Shown here in pieces: positions 16,378-23,917 of a stretch of 41,076 nt of DNA. The position numbers were made by a program, and so were the translations under genes. Location: positions 1 through 41,076 of the forward strand of contig JAEEMK010000101.1 of NCBI GenBank assembly GCA_016283175.1. Direction: 5' to 3'. Source of the DNA: Bacteroidales bacterium (GTDB lineage: Bacteria; Bacteroidota; Bacteroidia; Bacteroidales; P3). Numbering within the stretch: position 1 is the stretch's first letter; each line of letters starts with the position of its first letter. The notes under the pieces were generated by a model. It did no database searches. It saw only the letters and a list, made by a program, of their open reading frames with translations, and was not told where the DNA came from.

Positions 16378-17469
16378 ATGAGTACTAAAAGATTCACCCT
16401 AGTTATCAATCCTGGCGCAACATCTACAAAAGCAGCCATTTACGAAGGAGAGACCGAGGTCTTTACCGAAAACCTCAGCCACCCCATCGAGGAAATACAA
16501 AAGTTCAAAGAGGTCGCCGACCAGTTCGACTACCGCAAAGGAGCTATCCTTGATATGCTGAAACGCCACAATGTAGGCACCGACGAAATAGCCATCGTTA
16601 TGGGCCGCGGTGGTCTGACCCGCCCCTGCGAGTCGGGCACCTATGAGGTCAACGACTTGATGAAGCAGGAATGCCACGACGGTATACAGGGCAAACACGC
16701 CTGCAACCTTGGAGCACTCATTGCCGACAGCATTTCCAGAGAAATCGGTTTGGCTCACGCCTATATTGCCGACCCCGGCATCGTTGACGAGCGTCCCGAA
16801 ATGGCCAAAATCAGCGGCCATCCCGTTTTTGACCTTGACCCGAGCCGCGAAGGCGTCATCTGGCACTGTCTGAACCAGAAGATGACTGCCAAGCTTTACG
16901 CTCGCGAACTGGGCAAACACTATGAGGATTTGAACCTTATCATCGCTCATATGGGTGGCGGTGTCAGCGTTGGCATCCACAATCACGGCAAGGTGGTCGA
17001 GGTGAACCGCGCCCTCTGCGGTCTTGGCGCTTTCTCGCCGACCCGTTGCGGCAGCATCAACGCCAGCAAGCTGATCGAAGTTGCCTGCAGCGGCAAGTAC
17101 ACCGAATCCGACCTCAAGAAGATGATCACCGCCGAGGGCGGTTTCGTAGCCTATCTTGGAACCAACGATGCCTATGAGGTTGAGAAGAAAGCCTTGGCCG
17201 GCGACGAGAAATGCAAACTTCTGGTCGACGCATTCTGCTATCAGGTATCGCTCGAAATCAGCCGCCTGGCTGCTGTGGTTTGCGGCAAAGTCGATGCCAT
17301 TCTCCTCACTGGCGGCATAGCATACAGCAAGCCCTGGATGGCTGAAATCACAAAACGCATCGAATGGATTGCCCCCGTCAAGATATACAAGGGCGAGAAC
17401 GAAATGCTGGCACTTGCAATGTGCGGCAAGGAAGTCCTGGACGGTGTAAAAGCCAAAATATACAAATAA
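16378..17469 (+). CDS. buk: Butyrate kinase
   Basis: A 363-residue enzyme of the acetate/butyrate kinase (ASKHA) fold; the length is usual. It converts butyryl phosphate and ADP to butyrate and ATP, or works on branched-chain acids. Motifs: the phosphate-1 loop NPGATSTK at 11-18, MGRGG, KHACNLGALIA, HMGGGVSVG (phosphate 2) and LTGGIAY. The butyrate-specific pattern VDPG(I/V)VDE appears as ADPGIVDE. The usual partner phosphotransbutyrylase gene (ptb) is not adjacent, so the source of butyryl phosphate must be encoded elsewhere. Together with the kce gene 6.5 kb downstream it suggests butyrate formation from lysine. Confidence 0.92.
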   Translation: MSTKRFTLVINPGATSTKAAIYEGETEVFTENLSHPIEEIQKFKEVADQFDYRKGAILDMLKRHNVGTDEIAIVMGRGGLTRPCESGTYEVNDLMKQECHDGIQGKHACNLGALIADSISREIGLAHAYIADPGIVDERPEMAKISGHPVFDLDPSREGVIWHCLNQKMTAKLYARELGKHYEDLNLIIAHMGGGVSVGIHNHGKVVEVNRALCGLGAFSPTRCGSINASKLIEVACSGKYTESDLKKMITAEGGFVAYLGTNDAYEVEKKALAGDEKCKLLVDAFCYQVSLEISRLAAVVCGKVDAILLTGGIAYSKPWMAEITKRIEWIAPVKIYKGENEMLALAMCGKEVLDGVKAKIYK

Positions 17470-17491
17470 AACTGTCTGACAACAATAACTC

Positions 17492-17530
17492 GAATGTTGA
17501 GTGTCTTTACTCCAAGGGCACTCAACATTC
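17492..17530. other. 12-bp stem-loop between buk and the FKBP gene
   Basis: GAATGTTGAGTG (17492-17503) and its exact complement (17519-17530) enclose a 15-base loop. There is no T-run after it. It lies between two same-strand genes 79 bp apart and may reduce readthrough or stabilise a processed end. Confidence 0.6.
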
Positions 17531-17548
17531 AACATATAAAGATATACA

Positions 17549-18397
17549 ATGAAAAGAATAATCTTGACACTCTGCGCCCTGTGCTGCACAGCAGCCGTCG
17601 TTGCCCAAACGCCCGAGGTAACCATAAAACGAGGCAAAGCCCAAATGGACGAAGCTTATTATTATCAGCTGAAACAGAAAGCCGATGCATATAGTCAGAT
17701 GGAAGAGCAGAACGCAAAGCTGCAGCAGGCCCTTGAAAATGCCAATTCCGAACTGAAAAAGAAACAGGCACCACAAATCAAGACCTTCAACGACTCGGCA
17801 TCCTATGCCATTGGCAAGGACATTGCCACCAACTGGCAGCAGCAAAATCTTGGAATCAACCTCGAAGTTGTAGCGCAGTCACTTATTGATATGGCTCACG
17901 GTAAAAACAGATGGGACCGCAAAACAATGAGCCCGATACTGCAACGTTTCCAGCAACAGTTCGAACAGCGCCAGCAGCAAAAGCACAAAGAAATGATGGC
18001 TTCGCTTGACAAGAACAAAGAGGAAGGCGCCAAATTCCTCAAAGAAAATGCCAACAACAAATCGGTATACACCACAAAAAGCGGCCTCCAGTATCGCAAA
18101 CTGAAAGAAGGCAACGGCAAACACCCCACTGCCAACAGTACCGTGAAAGTCCACTATACCGGCAAACTTATTGACGGCAAAGTTTTCGACAGCAGCGTTG
18201 AACGCGGTGAACCTATGGAGTTCCCCGTCGGAGCCGTCATTCCAGGATGGACTGAAGGTCTGCAGCTTATGGACGAAGGTTCAAAGTATATTCTTTATAT
18301 ACCATACAATCTGGCCTATGGCGAGAATCCCGCTGGCGAAATTCCGCCAGGATCTACACTCATCTTTGAGGTTGAACTTATTGAGATTGTAAAATAA
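17549..18397 (+). CDS. FKBP-type peptidyl-prolyl cis-trans isomerase
   Basis: A 282-residue exported isomerase of Mip/FkpA type. The signal peptide is 1-19 (ending VVAQ). A helical dimerisation domain (about 30-165) includes a coiled coil and the [13 protein letters not shown] helix. The FKBP domain is about 175-282: [34 protein letters not shown] and [29 protein letters not shown], with the active-site Tyr, Asp, Trp and Phe positions intact. It helps proteins fold in the periplasm or outer membrane. The chorismate synthase gene starts 8 bp downstream, so they form an operon without an evident metabolic link. Confidence 0.93.
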   Translation: MKRIILTLCALCCTAAVVAQTPEVTIKRGKAQMDEAYYYQLKQKADAYSQMEEQNAKLQQALENANSELKKKQAPQIKTFNDSASYAIGKDIATNWQQQNLGINLEVVAQSLIDMAHGKNRWDRKTMSPILQRFQQQFEQRQQQKHKEMMASLDKNKEEGAKFLKENANNKSVYTTKSGLQYRKLKEGNGKHPTANSTVKVHYTGKLIDGKVFDSSVERGEPMEFPVGAVIPGWTEGLQLMDEGSKYILYIPYNLAYGENPAGEIPPGSTLIFEVELIEIVK

Positions 18398-18405
18398 ACA
18401 CACCA

Positions 18406-19344
18406 GTGTCGAACACTCTGGGCACATTTTTCAGGCTTACCACTTTCGGCGAGTCGCACGGCAAAGCCATCGGTGGAGTCGTGGACGGCTGTCCATCGGG
18501 CATTGCCTTTGACGAGACGTTTATTGCCGATGAAATGCTGCAGCGCCACATAGGCAATGGCACCACAGCACGTCGGGAGCCGGACAGAGTGGAAATCATT
18601 TCGGGTGTCTACAAAGGACAAACCCTCGGCACACCTATCGCATTCATTATTAAGAATTGCGACACACACAGCGAAGACTACGACGAGCTTGCCGACTATT
18701 TCCGGCCCGGCCACGCCGACTACACCACCGTGATGCGATATGGCATCCGCGACCCTCGTGGCGGTGGACGCGCTTCGGGACGCGAAACGGCGATATGGGT
18801 TGCAGCAGGTGCCATTGCCAAAATGGTTCTGAAGACGAGGAATATATCCGTCAAGGCAACTGTTGCCAAGACTGCCACGCCTCCAGACAGTGACAGTTGC
18901 GGCGGCATTGTCGAATGCATTATTGACGGAGTGCCTGCCGGCATAGGAAACCCCGTTTTCGAAAAACTGAACGCACGTCTTGCCGCAGCAATGATGAGCA
19001 TACCGTCTGCCATAGGCTTTGAAATGGGAGCAGGATTCGCCGCGACGCAAATGACTGGCAGCCAGTACAGAGACAACTGGAAATCCGACTTTACAACCCA
19101 AACGAATCACTGTGGCGGCATACAAGGAGGCATCAGCAACGGTATGCCCATAATGTTCCGAGTTGCATTCCATCCCGTTGTAACAATCCAACAACCGACA
19201 AATTGCATTAATAGCAACGGCATCATCCGCACAATAACACCACAGGGGCGCCACGACAGCAACCACATACCTCGCACGGCTGTGGTGGTCGAAGCGATGG
19301 CAGCCATCACTATAGCCGATTTCACCTGCAGAACAAACAGTTAA
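18406..19344 (+). CDS. aroC: Chorismate synthase, compact form
   Basis: A 312-residue protein that makes chorismate from EPSP, the last shared step of aromatic amino acid synthesis. Family motifs are present: GESHG (H18), RPGHADYT (H103), GGGRASGRET (R122, R126), GGIQGGISNG and GRHDSNHIPR. It starts with GTG at 18406, 8 bp after the FKBP stop; no ATG fits. It is roughly 40-50 residues shorter than usual (about 350-390). The segment after GAIAK, normally carrying the long insertion with the PDP motif, shrinks to about 20 residues (146-166), and the RRPGQ.R..T basic loop becomes LQRHIGNGTTARRE. FMN and EPSP contacts may thus differ. Otherwise the frame is intact, with no sign of decay. Confidence 0.88.
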   Translation: MSNTLGTFFRLTTFGESHGKAIGGVVDGCPSGIAFDETFIADEMLQRHIGNGTTARREPDRVEIISGVYKGQTLGTPIAFIIKNCDTHSEDYDELADYFRPGHADYTTVMRYGIRDPRGGGRASGRETAIWVAAGAIAKMVLKTRNISVKATVAKTATPPDSDSCGGIVECIIDGVPAGIGNPVFEKLNARLAAAMMSIPSAIGFEMGAGFAATQMTGSQYRDNWKSDFTTQTNHCGGIQGGISNGMPIMFRVAFHPVVTIQQPTNCINSNGIIRTITPQGRHDSNHIPRTAVVVEAMAAITIADFTCRTNS

Positions 19345-19350
19345 AGAATA

Positions 19351-20145
19351 ATGAAACATAGATTTATCATAATATTAGCCCTTGCCACCTTGTTTGCAAC
19401 AGGATGCAATAGCGACAAGAAAAGTGGAACAATGACCTTCAACATTGAGGGAACATTTGCCAATGCAGCAGACAAAATGCTATACATAGAAGAAATGACG
19501 CCCGACAACGGACCGCATTTTGTGGACTCCATAAAATGTGACAAGGACGGCCATTTCAGCTATAAAGGCACTATGGGCTATCAGACCTTCTTTAACTTGC
19601 ACAGCAGTGAATATGATTACATAGTGCTTTTGCCTAACGACGGAGAGAAAATCAACATCAACGGCGACGCCAACGACCTCGGCACAACATATATGGTTGA
19701 AGGCTCACCCGAGTCGCGCCTTATGTGGCAGATACAGAGCTACATCAACGATGCCAACCGCACCATCGCCGACATAGCGCAAAAAGACAGACAGAACCGC
19801 GAAACGCTGAGCGAAACGGAATATGAAAATGCCCACAGAATCACCGACTCAATCTTTATTGCGGAACACAAACTTGTCAGCGTGATGTTCTTGAACTTCA
19901 TCGAAGACAATAGCGGCTCGCTCAGCACTCTATATGCTGTCGACGCCCCGTTCAACCACACTGGCCGTGTTTTCTATGCCGAGTCAGATTTCGAGGTTTT
20001 CGAAACTGTGCTCGAAGGTCTTATGAGACAAATACCTGACAATCCGCACACACAATACTATCAGACACGTGTGGAGCGTGCCCGCAGCGCACGTATGATG
20101 GCTCAACAGCAGCAACAGGCCGGACAGGAGTTTATTGTGGAATAA
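19351..20145 (+). CDS. DUF4369 lipoprotein without thioredoxin domain
   Basis: A 264-residue lipoprotein (signal 1-18, lipobox ATGC, C19). Residues about 27-120 match the DUF4369 N-terminal domain (FNIEGTFANAADKMLYIEEM, HFSYKGTMGYQTFFNLHS) that normally precedes a TlpA/ResA-like thioredoxin fold. The helical linker region follows (130-250), then the protein stops at GQEFIVE, where the thioredoxin domain normally begins. Six bases separate it from aroC. Either a full-length ancestor lost its thiol-redox domain or this is a stand-alone accessory. Its function cannot be assigned. Confidence 0.8.
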   Translation: MKHRFIIILALATLFATGCNSDKKSGTMTFNIEGTFANAADKMLYIEEMTPDNGPHFVDSIKCDKDGHFSYKGTMGYQTFFNLHSSEYDYIVLLPNDGEKININGDANDLGTTYMVEGSPESRLMWQIQSYINDANRTIADIAQKDRQNRETLSETEYENAHRITDSIFIAEHKLVSVMFLNFIEDNSGSLSTLYAVDAPFNHTGRVFYAESDFEVFETVLEGLMRQIPDNPHTQYYQTRVERARSARMMAQQQQQAGQEFIVE

Positions 20146-20176
20146 AGGTTAACGTTTAAAGGTTAAAGACTGAAAG
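20146..20176. repeat. GGTTAAAG intergenic repeat (inverted relative to 12797)
   Basis: The 31-bp gap between the DUF4369 and lpxH genes is nearly all AGGTTAACG-TTTAAAGGTTAAAG. It is the complement of the CTTTAACC family seen at 12797-12839 and 28258-28286. It also holds the ribosome-loading region for lpxH. Confidence 0.6.
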
Positions 20177-20929
20177 ATGAGGCAGAAGACCTATTTCGTC
20201 ACCGACGCACACCTGGGCAGCGGAGCAGATACAAGGCAACGCGAACTTGACCTTGTTCGCTGGCTTGACACTATAGCGCCCGAGGCCAAAAGGGTCATTA
20301 TGCTTGGCGACATCTTCGACTTCTGGTTCACTTACAAGAACGCCGTTCCGCGCGGCTTCATCCGCCTGCTCGGCAAAATGGCCGAGATGGCCGACAGCGG
20401 CGTGGAATTCCATTTCTTTATTGGCAACCACGATATGTGGATGTTCGACTATCTTGAAAAAGAGATTGGTGCGGTTATGTATAACGAGCCGACAGCAATG
20501 GAACTGGAAGGTAAACGGTTCTTGGTGGGCCACGGCGACGGACTCTGGAAAGGCGACCACAAGTACAACTGCCTGAAGCGCGTCTTCCGCGGTCGGCTCA
20601 ACCAATGGCTCTTTGCCGGCATCCACCCCAACATAGGCTTTCCCATTGCCAACCGATGGTCGGACAGCAGCCGACGCAAACACAGCCTGAAAGACCTCGG
20701 CTACCTCGGCGACGACCGCGAAGGCATATATATCTATTGCAAGCAGATGCAGCAACAGAAACTCGATGCCGGCGTGCAGCCCTACGACTTTTTCCTCTTC
20801 GGCCATCGCCACACACCCGTCGTCCGTCCACTCGGCACCGCAACCTACATCAACGTCGGCAACTGGATTGAACACCGCGACTACGCCGTATTCGATGGTG
20901 AAACCTGCGAATTGAAGTCTTTCAAATAG
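20177..20929 (+). CDS. lpxH: UDP-2,3-diacylglucosamine diphosphatase (LpxH-like)
   Basis: A 250-residue calcineurin-type metallophosphoesterase. Metal ligands are visible: D10 and H12 (TDAHLG), D45 (GDIFDFW), N84-H85 (GNHDMW), H119 (GHGD) and H210, H212 (GHRHTP). It hydrolyses UDP-2,3-diacyl-glucosamine to lipid X in lipid A synthesis at the inner membrane. The DFWF and HRHTP blocks fit the Bacteroidota LpxH branch. It starts 31 bp after the DUF4369 gene and is the last gene of the plus-strand group that begins with buk. Confidence 0.9.
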   Translation: MRQKTYFVTDAHLGSGADTRQRELDLVRWLDTIAPEAKRVIMLGDIFDFWFTYKNAVPRGFIRLLGKMAEMADSGVEFHFFIGNHDMWMFDYLEKEIGAVMYNEPTAMELEGKRFLVGHGDGLWKGDHKYNCLKRVFRGRLNQWLFAGIHPNIGFPIANRWSDSSRRKHSLKDLGYLGDDREGIYIYCKQMQQQKLDAGVQPYDFFLFGHRHTPVVRPLGTATYINVGNWIEHRDYAVFDGETCELKSFK

Positions 20930-20965
20930 TCTTTTTCACTACCATCTTTCATCTTCCGCCCTACG

Positions 20966-21023
20966 ATATTTTAGTTACCAACTAAAAAAAACGCCCATTT
21001 TTTTTAGTTGGTAACTAAAATAT
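20966..21023. promoter_or_regulatory. Paired MarR-like operators in a 26-bp perfect hairpin
   Basis: Two 26-base arms (20966-20991 and 20998-21023) are exact inverted copies with a 6-base spacer. Each arm contains a separate palindrome: TTTTAGTT-ACC-AACTAAAA (20969-20987) and TTTTAGTT-GGT-AACTAAAA (21002-21020), with centres 33 bp apart (three helical turns). This is the look of a pair of dimeric winged-helix operator sites, MarR-like by inference. The hairpin could instead terminate transcription for both convergent genes, since it ends in an A8/T8 pair. The second site overlaps the -33 region of the promoter at 21027. Confidence 0.65.
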
Positions 21024-21026
21024 TCG

Positions 21027-21034
21027 TATATTTG
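21027..21034 (+). promoter_or_regulatory. Orphan -7 promoter box
   Basis: TATATTTG matches TAnnTTTG. A TTTA lies near the expected -33 place inside the operator arm. No plus-strand gene follows: the next 110 bp hold only a five-codon frame at 21113, and then the convergent envC-like gene ends at 21147. It may drive a small or antisense RNA, or be the remains of a lost gene. Confidence 0.5.
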
Positions 21035-21146
21035 CAGTACCTGCAATCGCTGCTCCAAAAACAAACTTTCTCACTGTACTGTTGACTGCGGATATACCCT
21101 TAACCATAAATAAATGTGTTTAAATATATAAATAAAATATTTGTCC

Positions 21147-22439
21147 TTACCTCAACCAGCTTCTTGGGTTCTGGCTTTCGCGGCCTTTCCAAAGCTGGAA
21201 ACTGAATTCGCCGTGACCTTCACCGTCGCTGGCCACAGTGCCTATAGTGGCACGTGTGGACACACTCTGGCCTTTCTTGACGCTGAGTGAAGCCAGGTTG
21301 GCGTATACGGTCATATAGTCGCCGTGGCGGATAATGACACCCCAGCTACCGTTTGGGCAGACAAAAGTGCTGGTAACCTTGCCCTTGAATACAGCATAGA
21401 CATTGGTGCCTTGCACAGTGACAAGGTCAATGCCGTTGTTCATATTCTGACCACCGCTCTCGTGGGTATAAAGACCATAGTTGCGTGATATAGAAGTATA
21501 TGCCACTGGCCAAGCCAATTTGCCTTTGTTCGAGGCGAAGTCGTTGCTGAGAGCATTTTCTTCGGCCAAGGTCTTGTCGGTAATGGTGGTTACGTCCGAT
21601 TTTGGTTCCGTCGTTGAAGAACTCTTGCCAGCCGACGGTTTTGCGGTTGAACCCTTTGAAGACGACGATTTGGCGGCAGCAGCCTTGGCAGCGGCAGCCT
21701 TGCGCACCTCCTCGTCGATGAGACGCTGTATCTGTTGTTGCAGTTTACGTTTCTGCGCCTCTTTCTTGCTCAACTGCTGTGAGAGTTGTTTCTCGTTGGC
21801 CTTCGACTGTTTGACCGAAGCCTCCTTCTGGCGCTGCTCCTTGGTGAGCTGGTCGCGCTGGCGTTTCTCCTGGCTCAAAAGGCTGGTCTGCTCCGAACGC
21901 TGGCGTTGCAATGCATCATTAACATCCTTCAGTTCCCGTTCGCATTGTTTGATTTTGGCCGATTGCTCCAGACGGTACTCATTGTATTTCTTGAAATATT
22001 TGGTACGCAGCAGAGCTTTGTTGTACGAAGGCGAGTCAAACAGCAACACCCACTTGTCAATATTGTTGTATTCGCGATAGAGGGCACGCACCGTGGCGGC
22101 ATAATTCTCCTGCAGCGACTGTCGACGCGACTGTATACGCACAATGCTGTCGTTCATTTGCGAAATCTGGTTGTCGAGATGCGAAAGTTGACCGTTAATA
22201 TTATCAATCAAACGGTTGCGCTCTTTTATCTTCTTATTGAGCGCAGTCAACTGGCTGCTTGTAAGTTTGGTGTTTTTCTTCGCCTTTGCAAGGTCGGCAT
22301 TGAGTTTCTTGATTTCGGCCTCAAGCTGGGTCTTTTCCTTCTCCAGCTGCTTCTTCGATTTCGACTGTGCCATCGACGGCTGGACAACCAGGACAGCCAA
22401 CAGGAACAATAACGGTGCGATGTATTTTATGATGTGCAT
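21147..22439 (-). CDS. envC: Murein hydrolase activator EnvC-like, degenerate LytM
   Basis: A 430-residue exported protein: signal 1-24 (ending SMAQ), a long coiled coil (about 25-245; KKQLEKEKTQLEAEIKKL and so on), an Ala/Ser/Lys-rich linker (245-290) and a C-terminal LytM/M23 domain (about 305-430). The zinc-binding pattern of active M23 peptidases (HxxxD and HxH) is replaced by NNGID and EFSFQ, so it is not a peptidase itself. This is the layout of EnvC, which activates amidases at the septum. The product probably works with the FtsB-like and transglycosylase genes encoded nearby. No partner amidase is seen here. Confidence 0.9.
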   Translation of the reverse strand: MHIIKYIAPLLFLLAVLVVQPSMAQSKSKKQLEKEKTQLEAEIKKLNADLAKAKKNTKLTSSQLTALNKKIKERNRLIDNINGQLSHLDNQISQMNDSIVRIQSRRQSLQENYAATVRALYREYNNIDKWVLLFDSPSYNKALLRTKYFKKYNEYRLEQSAKIKQCERELKDVNDALQRQRSEQTSLLSQEKRQRDQLTKEQRQKEASVKQSKANEKQLSQQLSKKEAQKRKLQQQIQRLIDEEVRKAAAAKAAAAKSSSSKGSTAKPSAGKSSSTTEPKSDVTTITDKTLAEENALSNDFASNKGKLAWPVAYTSISRNYGLYTHESGGQNMNNGIDLVTVQGTNVYAVFKGKVTSTFVCPNGSWGVIIRHGDYMTVYANLASLSVKKGQSVSTRATIGTVASDGEGHGEFSFQLWKGRESQNPRSWLR

Positions 22440-22519
22440 ACTTCAGAAATTGATGTATTATGTAACGCGTAAAAACGGCGCATATTGTATGCAAACATTA
22501 ATATTCAAATATTTTTGTG

Positions 22520-22527
22520 TAATTTTG
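22520..22527 (+). promoter_or_regulatory. -7 promoter box of pdxY
   Basis: TAATTTTG matches TAnnTTTG, 32 bp before the ATG at 22560. It lies inside the longer open frame that begins at 22485, which is why the start at 22560 is preferred. Confidence 0.6.
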
Positions 22528-22559
22528 CATTTCGAAAGAACAAGCGAACGATTGTGCAA

Positions 22560-23405
22560 ATGAAACAAATACTGCTGATTAACGACGTAGTAGGATACAG
22601 CCACGTAGGTATGGTGGCAATGCTGCCCATTCTCACATACCTCGGCCACCCGACATACAACCTGCCCACAGCACTGGTGTCGAACACACTGGACTACGGC
22701 CACTTCGAAACTATGGAGACCACCGACTATATGCGCGGCACAATACCCGTATGGCGACAGCTGGGCTTCAAATTCGACGCCGTCTGCACTGGATTGATGT
22801 TCAGCGAGGAACAGGCACGACTGGTAGCCGACTACTGCAAACAGTTGCACAACGAAGGCTGCACAGTGTTTGTCGACCCTATTATGGGCGACGGCGGACG
22901 ACTATACAACGGCATCAGCAACCGACACGTGGAGCTTATGCGCGAAATGGTCAGCGTGGCCGACCTCACCTTTCCCAACTACACAGAAGCCTGCTATCTA
23001 ACTGGAATAGAATACAAAGCTAACGGACAGACCTGGAGCGAAGCCTGCACAATGCTCGACAGCATCGCCGCTCTCGGAGCCAAGGCTGCCATCGTTACCA
23101 GCGCCAAGGTGGACGGACACAGCTGCGTGGTGGGCCGTCGCAGCGACACAACACTGTCCGGCTTTGCACAACGGCTGGATGAAGGCCGCTATTTCCGCCT
23201 CGACTACGATGAAATTCCCGTTGCCTTCCACGGCACAGGCGACATATTTTCAGCCATTCTGATTGGCCACCTGATGAAAGGCGAGCCGTTGATGGAAAGC
23301 ACTCGAATTGCAATGGACACTGTCAGCCGCCTGATAGACCGTAACCGCTCCCTGCCCGACAAATGCCGCGGCATCCCCATTGAACAATGTCTTGACCTGC
23401 TTTAA
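22560..23405 (+). CDS. pdxY: Pyridoxal/pyridoxamine kinase
   Basis: A 281-residue ribokinase-fold enzyme that phosphorylates pyridoxal (and likely pyridoxine or pyridoxamine) to the PLP coenzyme form. Signs: ILLINDVVGYSHVGMVAMLPIL at the start, the CTGLM and FVDPIMGDGG substrate region, PNYTEACYLTG, and the catalytic anion-hole motif GTGDIFSA near the C-terminus. The start at 22560 (MKQILLIND) is used because the promoter box lies in the frame upstream. It stands alone, divergent from the EnvC-like gene. PLP is needed by aminomutases of the lysine route and by transaminases. Confidence 0.92.
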   Translation: MKQILLINDVVGYSHVGMVAMLPILTYLGHPTYNLPTALVSNTLDYGHFETMETTDYMRGTIPVWRQLGFKFDAVCTGLMFSEEQARLVADYCKQLHNEGCTVFVDPIMGDGGRLYNGISNRHVELMREMVSVADLTFPNYTEACYLTGIEYKANGQTWSEACTMLDSIAALGAKAAIVTSAKVDGHSCVVGRRSDTTLSGFAQRLDEGRYFRLDYDEIPVAFHGTGDIFSAILIGHLMKGEPLMESTRIAMDTVSRLIDRNRSLPDKCRGIPIEQCLDLL

Positions 23406-23452
23406 AGGAAAACCGCACAACATTTCCATTAAAACGTTATAATACAACCAAT

Positions 23453-23499
23453 AACGCCAATTCATTTTTCATAAGGTCTCACACCTTACTTTTGGCGTT
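23453..23499. other. Nested inverted repeat
   Basis: An outer stem AACGCCAA (23453-23460) / TTGGCGTT (23492-23499) surrounds an inner stem TAAGGT (23472-23477) / ACCTTA (23483-23488). The order suggests a bulged RNA hairpin; it lies 48 bp after the pdxY stop and may be part of its transcript end, though there is no clean T-run. Confidence 0.55.
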
Positions 23500-23528
23500 G
23501 ATAACGTATTTTTCTGTATACATTCCCC

Positions 23529-23627
23529 GTCATATGTACAGTATTTGTACAGTATATGTACAGTATATGTACGCTTCTGAAGCGTACATATACTGTACAT
23601 ATACTGTACAAATACTGTACATATGAT
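23529..23627. repeat. GTAC palindrome, copy 2 (99 bp)
   Basis: Arms 23529-23577 and 23579-23627 match at 48 of 49 positions; only the outermost base differs. The 11-base unit order is the same as in copy 1, and the left arm is identical to it over 49 bases. Just outside, TTCCC and GGGAA also pair (separated by two unpaired bases per side), extending the structure slightly. It is between two same-strand genes. Confidence 0.95.
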
Positions 23628-23795
23628 AGGGAAAAACGGGGGATAGGCCTTTTAACCGGGCGACCACGCACAGGGCTTCTCCACGCGATAGGCCGGAAAC
23701 TGCTACAGAACAAAGTCCTAATTACATCGTAAACACCTGACTGTTTATCCCATATGGCAACACGTGGTTAGAAAAAAGAGAGAATGCTGGCTTTT

Positions 23796-23829
23796 TTTGT
23801 TCGTGAATGGATTTTTTTTCGTAAATTTG
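23796..23829 (+). promoter_or_regulatory. Promoter of kce
   Basis: TTTG (23796-23799), 22 bases of T-rich spacer, then TAAATTTG (23822-23829), a match to the Bacteroidota promoter with a slightly long spacer. The start codon is 88 bp downstream. Confidence 0.7.
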
Positions 23830-23917
23830 CATTTTATGTCGCTTCGGCCATCCGCAACAACACATTGGTCGTCAGAGCGATAATAGATTTTAATAATAAA
23901 AAACAAAATAAATTTAT

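Larger units (their letters stand above)
23406..23917. other. 512-bp intergenic region between pdxY and kce
   Basis: Non-coding sequence that holds a nested hairpin (23453-23499), the second copy of the GTAC palindrome (23529-23627), about 170 bp of GC-mixed sequence without clear structure, and the promoter of the downstream gene (23796-23829). The region after the palindrome was checked for a tRNA; no acceptor/anticodon arrangement is evident. Confidence 0.75.

Noticed and set aside
22485..22559. Upstream extension of pdxY from 22485
   Set aside because: The 25 extra residues cover the promoter box and are unlike kinase N-termini; the start at 22560 begins with the conserved ILLINDV strand.
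23486..23713. Minus-strand frame of 75 codons over the second palindrome
   Set aside because: Same repeat-derived composition as at copy 1; not a gene.
23630..23760. tRNA-like sequence between the palindrome and kce
   Set aside because: No acceptor stem, anticodon arm or T-loop consensus could be arranged.
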